From Hymenobacter telluris (GTDB lineage Bacteria > Bacteroidota > Bacteroidia > Cytophagales > Hymenobacteraceae): a stretch of DNA of 64,000 nt. The stretch covers positions 1-64,000 of the forward strand of contig NZ_JAFLQZ010000005.1 in assembly GCF_017313265.1 (NCBI RefSeq). The letters run 5' to 3'. Below are positions 8,347 to 17,745 of this stretch, one piece after another (within the stretch, counting starts at the first letter, position 1; the number at the start of each line of letters is the position of its first letter). A model generated the notes under the pieces. It saw nothing but the letters and a program-made list of their open reading frames with translations. It was not told the origin of the DNA and searched no databases. Made by a program: the position numbers and the translations under genes.

Positions 8347-9198
8347 CTACTTCTTTACCGAATACCGCACCTCAATAGCCACCGGGTAGTGGTCGGAAGG
8401 GGTTTTGCCGCCGCCGTAGGTATCGGTGAGGATGCCGTAGCGGGTGGCGGTGAAAGCCGGGCTCAGGAAGATATGGTCGATGCGGGCATCGGTTTTGGTG
8501 GTGGCCTTGAAGTCGTTGAACGTACCGTTGGGCGCGTATACCACGGCAGCCGTCTGGTAAGCGTCGCGTAGCGTGCCCGAGGTGCTGAGCAAGGTGTAGC
8601 TTTCGTTGCGCTGGTCCACGTTCAGGTCGCCGGTGAGGATGGCGGGGGAAGCACCGGCCATTTCCTTGATGCGGGCCAGAATCAGCTTGGCGCTTTCCTT
8701 GCGGGCCTGCACGCCTACGTGGTCGAAGTGGGTGTTGAAGAGGTAGAACGTGAAGCCGGTGGTTTTCTCCTGAAACTGCCCCCAGGTGCACACCCGCGGC
8801 AGCGCGGCGTCCCAGCCTTTCACCGGCGCAGTGGTATTGGGCGCCAGCCAGAAGGTGCCCTGCTTGAGCAGCTTGTACCGGTCTTGCTTGTAGAAAATAG
8901 CCGAATACTCGCCGGCCTGCTTGCCATCGTCGCGGCCCACCCCGATGTAGGCGTAGCCGGGCAGCTTGCTCGTCATGTCCTGAAGCTGGGTGTAGAGCAC
9001 CTCCTGGGTACCAAACAAGTCGAAATCCTGAAACCGAATCAGGTTGGTGAGGTGGGGCAGCCGCCGCAGCCAGGCGTTGGCCGTGTCCTGCTTGTTGTCG
9101 TAGCGGACGTTGTAGGTAGCCACCTTCATAGTTTGGGCCGAAATGGTGGCCGATACAGCAAGCAGCAGGAACAGGGCGCAGAGGGCCTTTTTAATCAT
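8347..9198 (-). CDS. Secreted endonuclease/exonuclease/phosphatase (EEP) family hydrolase
   Basis: A 283-residue exported hydrolase of the DNase I-like EEP superfamily. The signal peptide spans residues 1-21 (cleavage after SAQ). Catalytic and metal residues are in the usual order: Asn in TYNVRYDN, Glu in GTQEVLY, Asp and Asn in TGDLNVD, and Asp-His in the final SDHYPV. Superfamily members cut phosphodiesters in nucleic acids, lipids or sugar phosphates, so the substrate is open. The gene lies 43 bases after susD and is probably the third gene of the susC-susD operon, which suggests a part in handling the imported ligand. ATG 9198 was chosen over an upstream TTG. Confidence 0.85.
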   Translation of the reverse strand: MIKKALCALFLLLAVSATISAQTMKVATYNVRYDNKQDTANAWLRRLPHLTNLIRFQDFDLFGTQEVLYTQLQDMTSKLPGYAYIGVGRDDGKQAGEYSAIFYKQDRYKLLKQGTFWLAPNTTAPVKGWDAALPRVCTWGQFQEKTTGFTFYLFNTHFDHVGVQARKESAKLILARIKEMAGASPAILTGDLNVDQRNESYTLLSTSGTLRDAYQTAAVVYAPNGTFNDFKATTKTDARIDHIFLSPAFTATRYGILTDTYGGGKTPSDHYPVAIEVRYSVKK

Positions 9199-9241
9199 AG
9201 CAACCAAAGAAAGGGAAGAAAAGAAAGGTAAACAGAATTAC

Positions 9242-11017
9242 TTACCAACCGGGGTTTTGGCCCAGCTTGGGGTTGAGTAGCCGGTCGGTTTCCGGGATGG
9301 GGTACAGGTAGTATTTCTCTTCCCAGCGGCGCGGAATGTTGGTTAGCCAGGTGATTTCGCCGGAAGTGCCGTTGCGGAGGCGCTGCGGATTGGGGCTGCC
9401 GCCGTTGATGGTGGGCGCCACGTTTATGTAAGTAACGCCGGCGGGCCGGTTGGCGGGCAGCGTGGTGTAGAAGGCCACATCCAGGATGCCATCCTCGTTC
9501 AAATCAAGCGGCTGGTCGAGGGCCGGCACGTAGAAACCGTTCCAGGCCATGTCCATCAGCTCGCCGCGGTGCCAGCGCACCAGGTCATAGAACCGGAGCC
9601 CTTCCAGCGCCAGCTCAACGCCCCGCTCCCGGCGTATTTCCAGCAGCGCCGCATTGGAGATACCGGGGAAGTAGTTGGTTTGCAAGTACGTATCTACCAC
9701 GGTAGGCTTGGCGGTCAAACCACCCGTTATGCCGGCCCGCTGCCGCAATGCGCCCACGGTACGCACCCATTCGGCGTCGGTGAAAGTACCTAGCTCGGCT
9801 TTGGCCTCAGCAAAATTAAGCAGCACCTCAGCGTAGCGGATAATGGGAATGGAGTTGATGTTGCGGCTGCCCCCATCGTAGTACGTGTCGTCGAGCGTCC
9901 ACTTGATGGGCTGGTAGCCGGTGTAGGTGTAGGAGAAAACCGGTGGTGCCGGCTCCGATACGCCCCCGTTTACGCGCTTGTAGTCGCCCATCCGGATGGT
10001 TTGTTGCAGGCGTTTGTCGCGGTTTTTCACTTCCTGGGCAAACGGCATGGTTTCGTAGCTGGGCCGGCTGGTAAACGGGGTACCATCAATGTTGAGGTAG
10101 GTGTTCACGAACGTGCGAATCAGGCTGACGCGGGCGCCGTAGGTGGCGCTGGTCCACCACCAGTTGGCGTCGTTGTAGATACTCAGGGCGGGGTCCACCA
10201 CGGCGGCCAGAATGGTTTCGGACGGTACTACGGCGGTGCTGGTGAACAGCTGGCGATACGCTTTGTCGGTGCCACCGGCGGTGTTCAAGCTGAAGCCGCC
10301 GGTGGTCATGACGGTGTTGGCGGCCGAAGCGGCTTCCGTCAGCCAGGTATTGGCGCTGCTGGCTAGGTTGTAGCTGGTGTGGTACTTCCGGAACGTGCCC
10401 TCAAACAAGCACACCCGCGACTTGAAGGCGAAAGCCGTTTGCCGGGTAATCAAGCTGCGGCTGTTGTCGGCGGTGGTGTTAAGGTTTTGGCAGGCAAAAT
10501 TCAGGTCGGCCAGCACCGAGTCCATCACCAAGGTGCGCGGGTCGCGGCCGTTGTAAAGCGCCGGGTCGTTCACAGCCATCGGCTTGCTGATCCACGGCAC
10601 GTCGCCGAAGCGCTTCACCTTATCGAAGTAGAACCAGGCCCGGAAAAACCGCGCCAGCCCGAGGTAGTGGTTGCGCGCGGCGGGCGCAATAGCGGGGTTG
10701 TTGCAGTTGGCAATAAAGTAGTTGATGTTGCGCAGCCGCGTCCAGTCCCAACCCGAGCTTTGGCGGGCGCTGAAAGCCCCGGTCCGCAGAAAATCGGGCA
10801 CTTGGGTACGGGCCGAGTAGTCGGCCATGGCGTCGCCCTGGTGAATGTCGTTGGCCGTAGGCAGCACGTCGTAGAACGAGTTGGAGTAGAGCTGCAAACC
10901 GGCTTCACTGCCGAATACGGCCTCGTTGGTGACGGTGGCTTCCGGCTCCTGGTCCAGCTTTTCGCAGCTGGCAAACGTGAGGCTTAGCAAAATCAGCCAA
11001 CCAAAATATCTTTTCAT
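9242..11017 (-). CDS. SusD/RagB family nutrient-binding lipoprotein
   Basis: A 591-residue surface lipoprotein. The signal peptide ends in LTFASC with the lipid-bearing Cys at residue 18. The body is the tetratricopeptide-based SusD fold: an N-terminal SusD-like region, then the C-terminal RagB/SusD region with GLRFYDLVRWHRGE and LYPIPETDRLLNPKLGQNPGW-type endings. It caps the neighbouring SusC barrel and captures oligomeric ligands. Start lies 22 bases after the susC stop, as in almost all such pairs. The ligand is unknown; the GH28 gene upstream hints at a pectin-type glycan. Confidence 0.95.
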   Translation of the reverse strand: MKRYFGWLILLSLTFASCEKLDQEPEATVTNEAVFGSEAGLQLYSNSFYDVLPTANDIHQGDAMADYSARTQVPDFLRTGAFSARQSSGWDWTRLRNINYFIANCNNPAIAPAARNHYLGLARFFRAWFYFDKVKRFGDVPWISKPMAVNDPALYNGRDPRTLVMDSVLADLNFACQNLNTTADNSRSLITRQTAFAFKSRVCLFEGTFRKYHTSYNLASSANTWLTEAASAANTVMTTGGFSLNTAGGTDKAYRQLFTSTAVVPSETILAAVVDPALSIYNDANWWWTSATYGARVSLIRTFVNTYLNIDGTPFTSRPSYETMPFAQEVKNRDKRLQQTIRMGDYKRVNGGVSEPAPPVFSYTYTGYQPIKWTLDDTYYDGGSRNINSIPIIRYAEVLLNFAEAKAELGTFTDAEWVRTVGALRQRAGITGGLTAKPTVVDTYLQTNYFPGISNAALLEIRRERGVELALEGLRFYDLVRWHRGELMDMAWNGFYVPALDQPLDLNEDGILDVAFYTTLPANRPAGVTYINVAPTINGGSPNPQRLRNGTSGEITWLTNIPRRWEEKYYLYPIPETDRLLNPKLGQNPGW

Positions 11018-11039
11018 GATGCGGTAAGTTTGCGCCGGG

Positions 11040-14000
11040 TTAGAAAGTAGCTGACAACCCCAGCGTTACGCTTTTCAGAATGGGGTAATTGTTGGCGTTG
11101 CCGCTGCTGTTGCTGTTGGGATTGGTGGAGGTGGCCGAAGGCGGGCTCAGGAGCACGTCGGAGCGGCCGATGTTTTCCACGTCGATGTCCTCGGTGATTT
11201 TGTAGAAGGGCGACCAGGTCCAGAGGTTCTCACCCGACACAAACACCCGCGCGTTGCTCATCTTGATGCGTCCAATCAACGACTGGGGCAGGTTGTAGCC
11301 GAGCTGAATGTTTTTCAGGCGCAGGTAGGCCACGTTTTGCAGGTACCGGGTCTGGGTTTGGGTCAGCTCGCCGGCCCCGTTCTGCGACACGTAGCCGCGG
11401 TAGCGCGGGAAATAGGCATCCGGGTTGTCCTCCGACCAGATGTTGCCTAAGTGCGACTTCGGCAGCTTGTTGTAGGGCCGGTTGTACTGGCCCCAAAACG
11501 TGCCGGCCTCGGAGCCAGGATACCAGTCCTGATGCCCTACGCCCTGGAAGAACACCGACACAAAGAAGTCGTGCCAGCTGGCGTCGGCCATGGCACCATA
11601 AGTGTAGCGCGGCAGGGCGTTGCCAATCACGCGCCGGTCGCCGGGGTTGCCCACCGTGTTGTCGCCGTTGTTGATAACTCCGTCGCCATTCAGGTCGGCA
11701 AACTTGATGTCGCCGGGCAGTAGCTGGCCGCTGGTAGAAGCCCGGAACAGCGCCTGTGAGGGGGAGCTGGCAATCTGGTCTTGCGAGGTGAAAAAGCCGT
11801 CGGTGGTGTAGCCCCAGATTTCGCCCAGCTTCTGGCCCTCGTAGTAGCTCAGGTCGGCGCTGTTGTTGTTGGGGTCGTTGAGCTGCTTGTTGGGGTTGTT
11901 GTACTTGGTGATGGTGGCTTGGTAGTCGGCCAGCGTGAGGCGCACGCCGTAGCTGAGCGGCTTGGTACCCAGGTCCAAATTGTCGCGCCAGTTCAAAGCC
12001 ACTTCCCAGCCTTTGGTGCGCAGGTCGGCGTAGTTGCCCTTGGGCACTGCCGTACCAAATACGGCCGGCAACGTCATGCCCACCGTAAACATGTCGGTGG
12101 TGTTGCGAATGTAGCCGTCGGCGTTCAGCGTGAGGCGGTTATTCAGCATGCTCAGGTCGAAACCCAGGTCTTTGGTAGTGGACGTTTCCCAGGTGAGGCC
12201 ATCCGGAATAACGCCCGGCTGGCTGGTGAGCTGCGGCCGCACCCCGTTCAGCACCCGTCCCGACTGCGAAATACCGAACTGCTCCTGGTAAGCGTAGGAG
12301 TTGATGTTGCCGTTGCCGAGTGCCCCGTACGAGCCCCGGATTTTCAGCTCGGAAATCAGGTTGGGCGACACTTTCCAGAACGACTCATTAGACAAACGCC
12401 AGCCCGCCGAGAAGGATGGGAAGTAGGCAAACCGCTCGTTGGAAGGGAACTTCGAGGAGCCATCATACCGGCCGCTAGCTTCCAGCAAATAGCGCTCCTT
12501 GAACGAGTAGTTGAGGCGGTAGAAGCCCCCCATGATGTTCCACCGGTCCCAGCCGCCCTGCGTGGTAATCGACTGGCCCAGCGCTAGGTTGATGTCCTGG
12601 GCGCTTTGGTAAATCAGGCCGTTGCGCTGGGTTTGCAGGCCCCGGAACGTGGACTGCTCGTAGTTGTAGCCCACCATGGCCTTGAAGTAGTGGACGTCCT
12701 GGAAGTGGTTTTCGTACTCGCCAAACAAGTTGGCGGCCAGGTAGCGGGTCTGCCCGAAGTTGCGCAGCAGGTCGTTGGTGTTGGTGCCCACGTACTCAAT
12801 CACGCCGGGCTTGCGGCTGTACGGCACCGGCACGCGGGTTTGGGTCCGGTCGTTGTCGGTGTTGCGGAACGTGAAGTTGCCGTTGAGCCGCACCTTGTCT
12901 TCCAGAAAATGCGCCAGAAACGCAGTGGTGTTGCGCGTCACCCGCTCGTCCAAGTCGATGCCGTTTTTACCATACCACATGTCGCCCACGGTGTAGGCGG
13001 CCGAGTACGTGAGGGTGCCGTCGGGGTTGAACATGGGCGCTACCGTGTGGCCCTCGTCGGCGATGTTGCGCCAGATGCCACCGCCTTCGCCCACGTTCAG
13101 CGGGTTGTGGTAGCGCATGCTGGAGTAGTCGGTGTTGTTGTCGATGCGCAGCCACGGAAACAGGTCGATAGCACCTTTCGCCCGGAAGTTGTACATGCGG
13201 TAATCGTCGGAGTTGTAGCGGAAAATACCGTCCTGCCCGAAGTAGCGGCCCGTGGCGTAGAAGCTGGCCTTACCGCTGCTCCCCGACACCGACAAATTGT
13301 GCTCGGTGGCGCTGGTGCGCTTCTTATATAGCTCTTTGTACCAGTCGGTGTTGCCGTAGTACACGTACTCGCCGGCGGCATTCACCTCCACTTTCGGTAG
13401 GCTCGGGTCTTCGGAACGACGCTTCAGCTCGGCCAGGTAAGCGGGTGAGAACTTCACCGTTTTGTTGATGTTCTGCGGCGTCTGCGAATAGTCGTTCCAC
13501 GCCGACCAGCCCTCGTTGAACATGGAGGCAAACACGTAGCCATCCGTCACGAAATCGGGCACCGTGGTCGGGCTCTTGATGGACTGATTGAAGGCGTACG
13601 TGACGCTTGTTTTCTCTTTCGCAGGGTTTTTGGTGGTAATCAGTACCACCCCGAACGCGCCGCGCGCCCCGTAAATAGCCGCCGCCGAGGCATCTTTCAG
13701 CACCGTCACGGTGGCCACGTCGTTGGGGTTGATGCGGCTCGGGTCACCTTCCACGCCGTCAATCAGCACCAGCGCGTTGCCGCCCTGCCCGATGGACGTG
13801 GCCCCCCGGATGTTGTAGGCCGGCGAGGTAGTGGGCTTGCCGTCGCCGGGCACCAGGTTCAGGTTGGGCAGCACGCCTTGCAGGCCCTGCGTGAGGTTGG
13901 GCAGGGCGCGGTTTTGCAGCACCTCCGACGATACCTGGTCCACAGCCCCAGTCAGGTTCACTTTTTTCTGGGTGCCGTAGCCTACCACCACCACTTCATC

Positions 14001-14330
14001 GAGAGCCTTTGAATCCGGCGCCAGCGTCACGTTGATGGCCGTGCGCGTCCCGATGGCCACTTCCTGCGGCTGAAACCCCAGAAACGATACTACCAGCGTG
14101 GTAGCGCCACTGGGCACCTGCACACTATAGGTACCATCGGGGCCAGTGCTGGCACCCGCGCTGGTACCTTTCACCAGTACTGTCACGCCGGGCAGCCCTT
14201 CGCCCGCCTTATCGGTCACGCGGCCCGTAACATTTTGGTTTTGTTGCGCATACGCCGTAACGCTGCAACAGATTACTACGGGTGCAAGCAACCGTTGCTT
14301 CCACCTGGAAGAGCTAGTAGATGTTTTCAT
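11040..14330 (-). CDS. SusC/RagA TonB-linked outer-membrane transporter
   Basis: A 1096-residue TonB-dependent importer. A signal peptide (to TAYAQ, about residue 29) is followed by a carboxypeptidase-like sandwich (VTGRVTDKAGEGLPGVTV), the TonB box region with DEVVVVGYGTQKK, a plug (NIRGATSIGQGGNALVLIDG) and a 22-strand barrel ending in LGLSATF. There is no STN domain, so it is not wired to an anti-sigma factor. I chose ATG 14330; the longer frame adds 35 residues without a signal peptide. It pairs with the next gene, susD. The leader upstream holds a -7 box and a small inverted repeat. Confidence 0.95.
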   Translation of the reverse strand: MKTSTSSSRWKQRLLAPVVICCSVTAYAQQNQNVTGRVTDKAGEGLPGVTVLVKGTSAGASTGPDGTYSVQVPSGATTLVVSFLGFQPQEVAIGTRTAINVTLAPDSKALDEVVVVGYGTQKKVNLTGAVDQVSSEVLQNRALPNLTQGLQGVLPNLNLVPGDGKPTTSPAYNIRGATSIGQGGNALVLIDGVEGDPSRINPNDVATVTVLKDASAAAIYGARGAFGVVLITTKNPAKEKTSVTYAFNQSIKSPTTVPDFVTDGYVFASMFNEGWSAWNDYSQTPQNINKTVKFSPAYLAELKRRSEDPSLPKVEVNAAGEYVYYGNTDWYKELYKKRTSATEHNLSVSGSSGKASFYATGRYFGQDGIFRYNSDDYRMYNFRAKGAIDLFPWLRIDNNTDYSSMRYHNPLNVGEGGGIWRNIADEGHTVAPMFNPDGTLTYSAAYTVGDMWYGKNGIDLDERVTRNTTAFLAHFLEDKVRLNGNFTFRNTDNDRTQTRVPVPYSRKPGVIEYVGTNTNDLLRNFGQTRYLAANLFGEYENHFQDVHYFKAMVGYNYEQSTFRGLQTQRNGLIYQSAQDINLALGQSITTQGGWDRWNIMGGFYRLNYSFKERYLLEASGRYDGSSKFPSNERFAYFPSFSAGWRLSNESFWKVSPNLISELKIRGSYGALGNGNINSYAYQEQFGISQSGRVLNGVRPQLTSQPGVIPDGLTWETSTTKDLGFDLSMLNNRLTLNADGYIRNTTDMFTVGMTLPAVFGTAVPKGNYADLRTKGWEVALNWRDNLDLGTKPLSYGVRLTLADYQATITKYNNPNKQLNDPNNNSADLSYYEGQKLGEIWGYTTDGFFTSQDQIASSPSQALFRASTSGQLLPGDIKFADLNGDGVINNGDNTVGNPGDRRVIGNALPRYTYGAMADASWHDFFVSVFFQGVGHQDWYPGSEAGTFWGQYNRPYNKLPKSHLGNIWSEDNPDAYFPRYRGYVSQNGAGELTQTQTRYLQNVAYLRLKNIQLGYNLPQSLIGRIKMSNARVFVSGENLWTWSPFYKITEDIDVENIGRSDVLLSPPSATSTNPNSNSSGNANNYPILKSVTLGLSATF

Positions 14331-14521
14331 GCATGGGCTTAGGTTAGTTTTCCAGAGAGAAAAAACTGAGGTCAGGACACAGAGGTACCGCACGTCAAAA
14401 AATTGAACTTTGACGCTCTTGCTTATTGAAAACACTACAGAAAAACAGGCTTTACTTAGCCAATTCCTCTAATACACTCCACACCGACATGTACTTGATT
14501 GTACGAAACCCTTTCGAGCCT

Positions 14522-14529
14522 CAAAGATA
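14522..14529 (-). promoter_or_regulatory. -7 box TATCTTTG for susC-susD-EEP
   Basis: On the minus strand TATCTTTG fits TAnnTTTG exactly. It would give a leader of about 185 bases before susC. No well-spaced TTG is seen upstream, only GTTAAA about 23 bases away, which fits a gene that may need an activator. Confidence 0.45.
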
Positions 14530-14656
14530 GAATGGGCTAACTATGGTTTATTTAACATTAAATAGACTTGACAAATTGGTAACAGACAGGTTTCAATTCG
14601 TTGTCGTTTTAGTAATATCCTGATAATACTCCCACTAGCTTAATTGCCCCCGTAAC

Positions 14657-14693
14657 GCAAAACGCCCCACCAGTAACTGGCGGGGCGTTTTGC
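14657..14693. terminator. Terminator of GH28 gene
   Basis: GCAAAACGCCCC pairs with GGGGCGTTTTGC, and the inner CCAGT pairs with ACTGG, around one mismatch and a one-base tip. On the minus strand the stem is followed by a short T-rich stretch. It separates the GH28 transcript from susC. Confidence 0.8.
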
Positions 14694-14717
14694 TAGGGTC
14701 AGGGCAATAGCAGGCTG

Positions 14718-16019
14718 CTAGTCGGGTTTCAACGGGGTTACGGCGGGGCCGGTGCGGGCGTCTTGCGTGGCTTTGAGTGGCGCGCCGTTGAGGGTCACAT
14801 TCTCGAATCTCACAGCGGGGTACTTGTTGGGAAACTCGACTTTCTGAGCCGTAGCATCTACGTTCTTAAACACAATGTTTTCCACCTTGTCGGTAGGGTT
14901 GCCATCGAGCACCGCAAACTGCTTGCAGTTCACTTTCACGTTGGAAATAGTGATGTTGCGGATGGTGCCGAAGGGCTTTTCGGTGCTGCCCGCCATGTTG
15001 AAAAACTGCGTCCAGGGCGACAGGGTGACGATGGTACCGCACTTGCCGGTTACGTTGTCGATGGTGATGTTCTCGTAGAGCTGGTAGGTGTCGGGGCGCA
15101 TCTTAAAGAGCAGCAGCGGCCGGTCGTTGTCCACCTTGCAGTTGCGCACCGTAATGCGGTTGGCATGGATACACTCGCTGCCGCAGGTGACGGCCGCGTG
15201 TACTTCGCCGAAGGTGCAGTTTTCCACCAGCACGTCTTCAATCGGGCCGTTTTCCGGCAGGTTCTGGGCGTTGGGGCCTTTGCCGCCTTTCATCACAATG
15301 CCGTCGTCATTGACGGAAATGTAGCAGTTGCGGATGGTCACTTTCTTGCACACGTCAATATCCACGGCGTCGGTGCTGGGGGCCTTCACCGGCCGGAACG
15401 GAGAGCGAATGTCGCAGCCTTCAATCAGCACGTTGTTGCACTGGTAGAGGTGGGTGGTCCAGAAGCCGGCGTTGTGCAGCTTCACGTTTTCAATGGTCAC
15501 GTTGTCGCAGCCCCAGATAAAGAGCAGCCGGGGTCGGTGCACCTCCAGGTTGGTGGATGATTTGCCGGCCTTCTGCATGGAGTCCCGGTGCGCCCAAAAC
15601 GCCTTCCAGAACCGCAGCCCGTTACCATCAATCTTGCCGGGGCCGCTCACCCGGAAGTTGTTCACCTTGTAGGCGTTGACAAGGGCCGCGTAATAATCCA
15701 GCTTCTGCCCTTCCATGCGCGACGGCCCGAGGGGGTAATCGGCAATGTTGTCGGAGCCCTTGAGCTTGGCCCCGGCCTCCAGCCGCAGCTGCGTCTTGGG
15801 CTTGAAAAACAACGCCCCGCTCAGAAACACGCCTTTCGGAATTACGATGGTGCCGCCGCCACTGGCACTGGCCTTGTCGATGGCACTCTGGATAGCCTTC
15901 GTGTTCAGCCTGGTACTATCGGTACTCGCGCCAAACTTGGTAATAACATAGTCTTTGGCGTGCGCCGGCCGGGCCAGCGCCACCACGCAAAACAGAAAGA
16001 AAAGCAGCGTTCTATTCAT
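14718..16019 (-). CDS. GH28-family (polygalacturonase-like) secreted glycosidase
   Basis: A 433-residue exported right-handed beta-helix enzyme of the glycoside hydrolase 28 type. The signal peptide ends at AHA (residue 21). The helix begins with FGASTDSTRLNTKAIQSAID, the common GH28/pectate-lyase opening. Active-site motifs are altered: the NTD motif reads STD (215-217), the DD pair is kept as NDD (237-239), the GHG motif reads VHA with its His retained at 274 and GSE conserved at 280-282, and RIK reads KMR (306-308). Activity on a pectic or related uronide is likely but the exact bond is open. ATG 16019 gives a clean signal peptide. It is upstream of susC on the same strand, but with its own terminator. 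Confidence 0.8.
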   Translation of the reverse strand: MNRTLLFFLFCVVALARPAHAKDYVITKFGASTDSTRLNTKAIQSAIDKASASGGGTIVIPKGVFLSGALFFKPKTQLRLEAGAKLKGSDNIADYPLGPSRMEGQKLDYYAALVNAYKVNNFRVSGPGKIDGNGLRFWKAFWAHRDSMQKAGKSSTNLEVHRPRLLFIWGCDNVTIENVKLHNAGFWTTHLYQCNNVLIEGCDIRSPFRPVKAPSTDAVDIDVCKKVTIRNCYISVNDDGIVMKGGKGPNAQNLPENGPIEDVLVENCTFGEVHAAVTCGSECIHANRITVRNCKVDNDRPLLLFKMRPDTYQLYENITIDNVTGKCGTIVTLSPWTQFFNMAGSTEKPFGTIRNITISNVKVNCKQFAVLDGNPTDKVENIVFKNVDATAQKVEFPNKYPAVRFENVTLNGAPLKATQDARTGPAVTPLKPD

Positions 16020-16187
16020 GAGGAGGCAACAAGGGTGGAAAGGCACGAAGATAGATACGCAAGGTAGGGCTTGCGCCTGAACTTAGGTTGGCTGACAAAC
16101 CTCTTCCGGAAAGGAATAGCCTGAGTGCGAAGCAAGATGAATCATCGGGCGGGGAGAGGCCCCGGCATCGGGAGTGAAACGCGCGGG

Positions 16188-17642
16188 TTATGCTTCCTGG
16201 TACAATGGCGCGGGTTTCAGGTGAAACACGTCGTGCAGGGCGCGGCGGGCGGCGTGGTAGCCGCACATACCGTGCACCCCGCCGCCGGGTGGTGTAGCCG
16301 ACGAGCACAGATACAGCCCGGCCTGGGAGGTGCGGTAGGGCGAGGCGCGCAACGCGGGCCGGGTGAAAAGCTGGGTGAGGTCGAGCAGGCCGCCGTTGAT
16401 GTCGCCGCCCACGTAGTTGGGGTTGTGCGCCTCCATCTGGGTTGTATTGAAGGTATGGCGGCCGATAATTCGTTCCCGGAAGCCGGGCGCAAACCGCTCT
16501 ACCTGCCGTTCAATGGCGGTGGTCATATCCTGCGTGGAGCCGTTCGGGACGTGGCAGTAGGCCCAGGCGGTATGCTTACCGGAAGGGGCGCGGGTGTCGT
16601 CGAAGACACTTTGCTGGGCCAGCAGCACGAACGGCTTGCTGGGGTGCTGGCCGGCGGCAGCAGCTTTTTCGCCGGCGGCAATTTCTTCCAGCGTACCGCC
16701 CAGGTGCACCGTGCCCGCCTGCCGGCACCCTTCGGCCACAAACGGAATCGGGGCATCCAGCGCCCAATCCACCTTGAACACGCCCATGCCGTAGCGGTAG
16801 CGCCGCAGCTGCCACTGGTAGATGCCGGAAAGCTTATGCCCGGCCAGTTGCAGCAATTGGGCTGGCGTGACGTCGAGCAGCACGGCCTTGGCCGGGGGCA
16901 GCTGCGAGAGAGACCGGACGAAGGTGCCGGTTTCAATCTGCCCGCCCAGCGCCACAAAGTGCGCCACCAGCGCATCGGCAATCTGCTGGGAGCCGCCTTT
17001 GGGCAGTGGCCAGCCCTTGCGGTGCGCGGCTGTCAGCAGCACCAGACCAATGGCCGCGGTGGTCAGGTTTTCCAGCGGCTGAATGGCGTGGGCGGCCATG
17101 CCGGCAAACAGGCCCCGCGCTTCTTTGGCCTGAAAACGCTTGGCCAGCAGCGTGGCCGGTTGCAGGGCCGACAAGCCGAAACGGGCCATATCCAGCGGGT
17201 GCTTGGGCACGTGTAGCGGGGCCAGCACGTCGGGAGCCAGGTTCGGCCAGCTCTTCACGAGTGGCGCCAGTAGCTGACGATAGGCGCGTTCATCAGCCCC
17301 CAGGCTTCGGGCTGTATCGGCGAGGGAGTTGACCACCGTGGCGGCCGTACCGCCATCGAAGGGGTGGGCGGCAGCCACTGGGGGCGTAATGTACTCCAGG
17401 CCGTATTGGGCGAGCGGCAAGGTTTGGAAGAAGGGCGAAGCCGCCGCCAAGGGGTGAATAGCCGAGCAGATGTCGTGGCGGAAGCCGGGCAAGGTCAGCT
17501 CCGCCGTGCGCAGGCCGCCGCCCAGCTCCTTCTTGCCTTCGAGCAGCAGCACCGACAAGCCCGCCTGTTGCAGCACAATGGCCGCCGCCAGCCCGTTCGG
17601 GCCCGAGCCCACTACTACCGCATCAAATTCAGGCTTAGACAT
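16188..17642 (-). CDS. FAD-dependent oxidoreductase, phytoene desaturase/PYROXD2-like
   Basis: A 484-residue flavoprotein. The N-terminal Rossmann motif is VVGSGPNGLAAA (about residues 8-19), followed by the GGGLRTAELTLPGF segment that contacts FAD in phytoene desaturase-like enzymes. The C-terminal VGGDINGG and CSSATPPGGGVHGMCGY motifs are the second FAD-binding region of this group. The substrate is unknown; relatives include carotenoid desaturases and PYROXD2-like proteins. No carotenoid genes adjoin it. ATG 17642 was chosen since the longer frame adds 19 residues before the Rossmann strand. It is divergent from the copper ATPase gene. Confidence 0.85.
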   Translation of the reverse strand: MSKPEFDAVVVGSGPNGLAAAIVLQQAGLSVLLLEGKKELGGGLRTAELTLPGFRHDICSAIHPLAAASPFFQTLPLAQYGLEYITPPVAAAHPFDGGTAATVVNSLADTARSLGADERAYRQLLAPLVKSWPNLAPDVLAPLHVPKHPLDMARFGLSALQPATLLAKRFQAKEARGLFAGMAAHAIQPLENLTTAAIGLVLLTAAHRKGWPLPKGGSQQIADALVAHFVALGGQIETGTFVRSLSQLPPAKAVLLDVTPAQLLQLAGHKLSGIYQWQLRRYRYGMGVFKVDWALDAPIPFVAEGCRQAGTVHLGGTLEEIAAGEKAAAAGQHPSKPFVLLAQQSVFDDTRAPSGKHTAWAYCHVPNGSTQDMTTAIERQVERFAPGFRERIIGRHTFNTTQMEAHNPNYVGGDINGGLLDLTQLFTRPALRASPYRTSQAGLYLCSSATPPGGGVHGMCGYHAARRALHDVFHLKPAPLYQEA

Positions 17643-17745
17643 CAACCGTTGGTTTATGGCAAGAAAGGAAGAGGTTCCTGCATTTTTTTTGGGCGGCACC
17701 TACCGGCTAGGGCACCAGAAATTATGTAGGTCTTGTTTAGGATTA

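Larger units (their letters stand above)
14331..14717. other. Regulatory gap between GH28 and susC
   Basis: This 387-base gap has no gene. It holds the GH28 terminator (14657-14693), a -7 box for susC (14522-14529) and, in the susC leader, a 7-bp inverted repeat CGTCAAA/TTTGACG at 14393-14399 and 14409-14415. It is clearly AT-richer than the flanking coding DNA, as expected for a promoter region. Confidence 0.6.

Noticed and set aside
8038..8571. A 177-codon plus-strand frame over the tRNA-Thr gene
   Set aside because: It overlaps the tRNA, its terminator and the EEP gene, and its translation has no protein-like features.
12606..13331. A 241-codon plus-strand frame opposite susC
   Set aside because: Antisense frame of a clear SusC gene with Val/Gly/Ala bias typical of GC-rich antisense reading.
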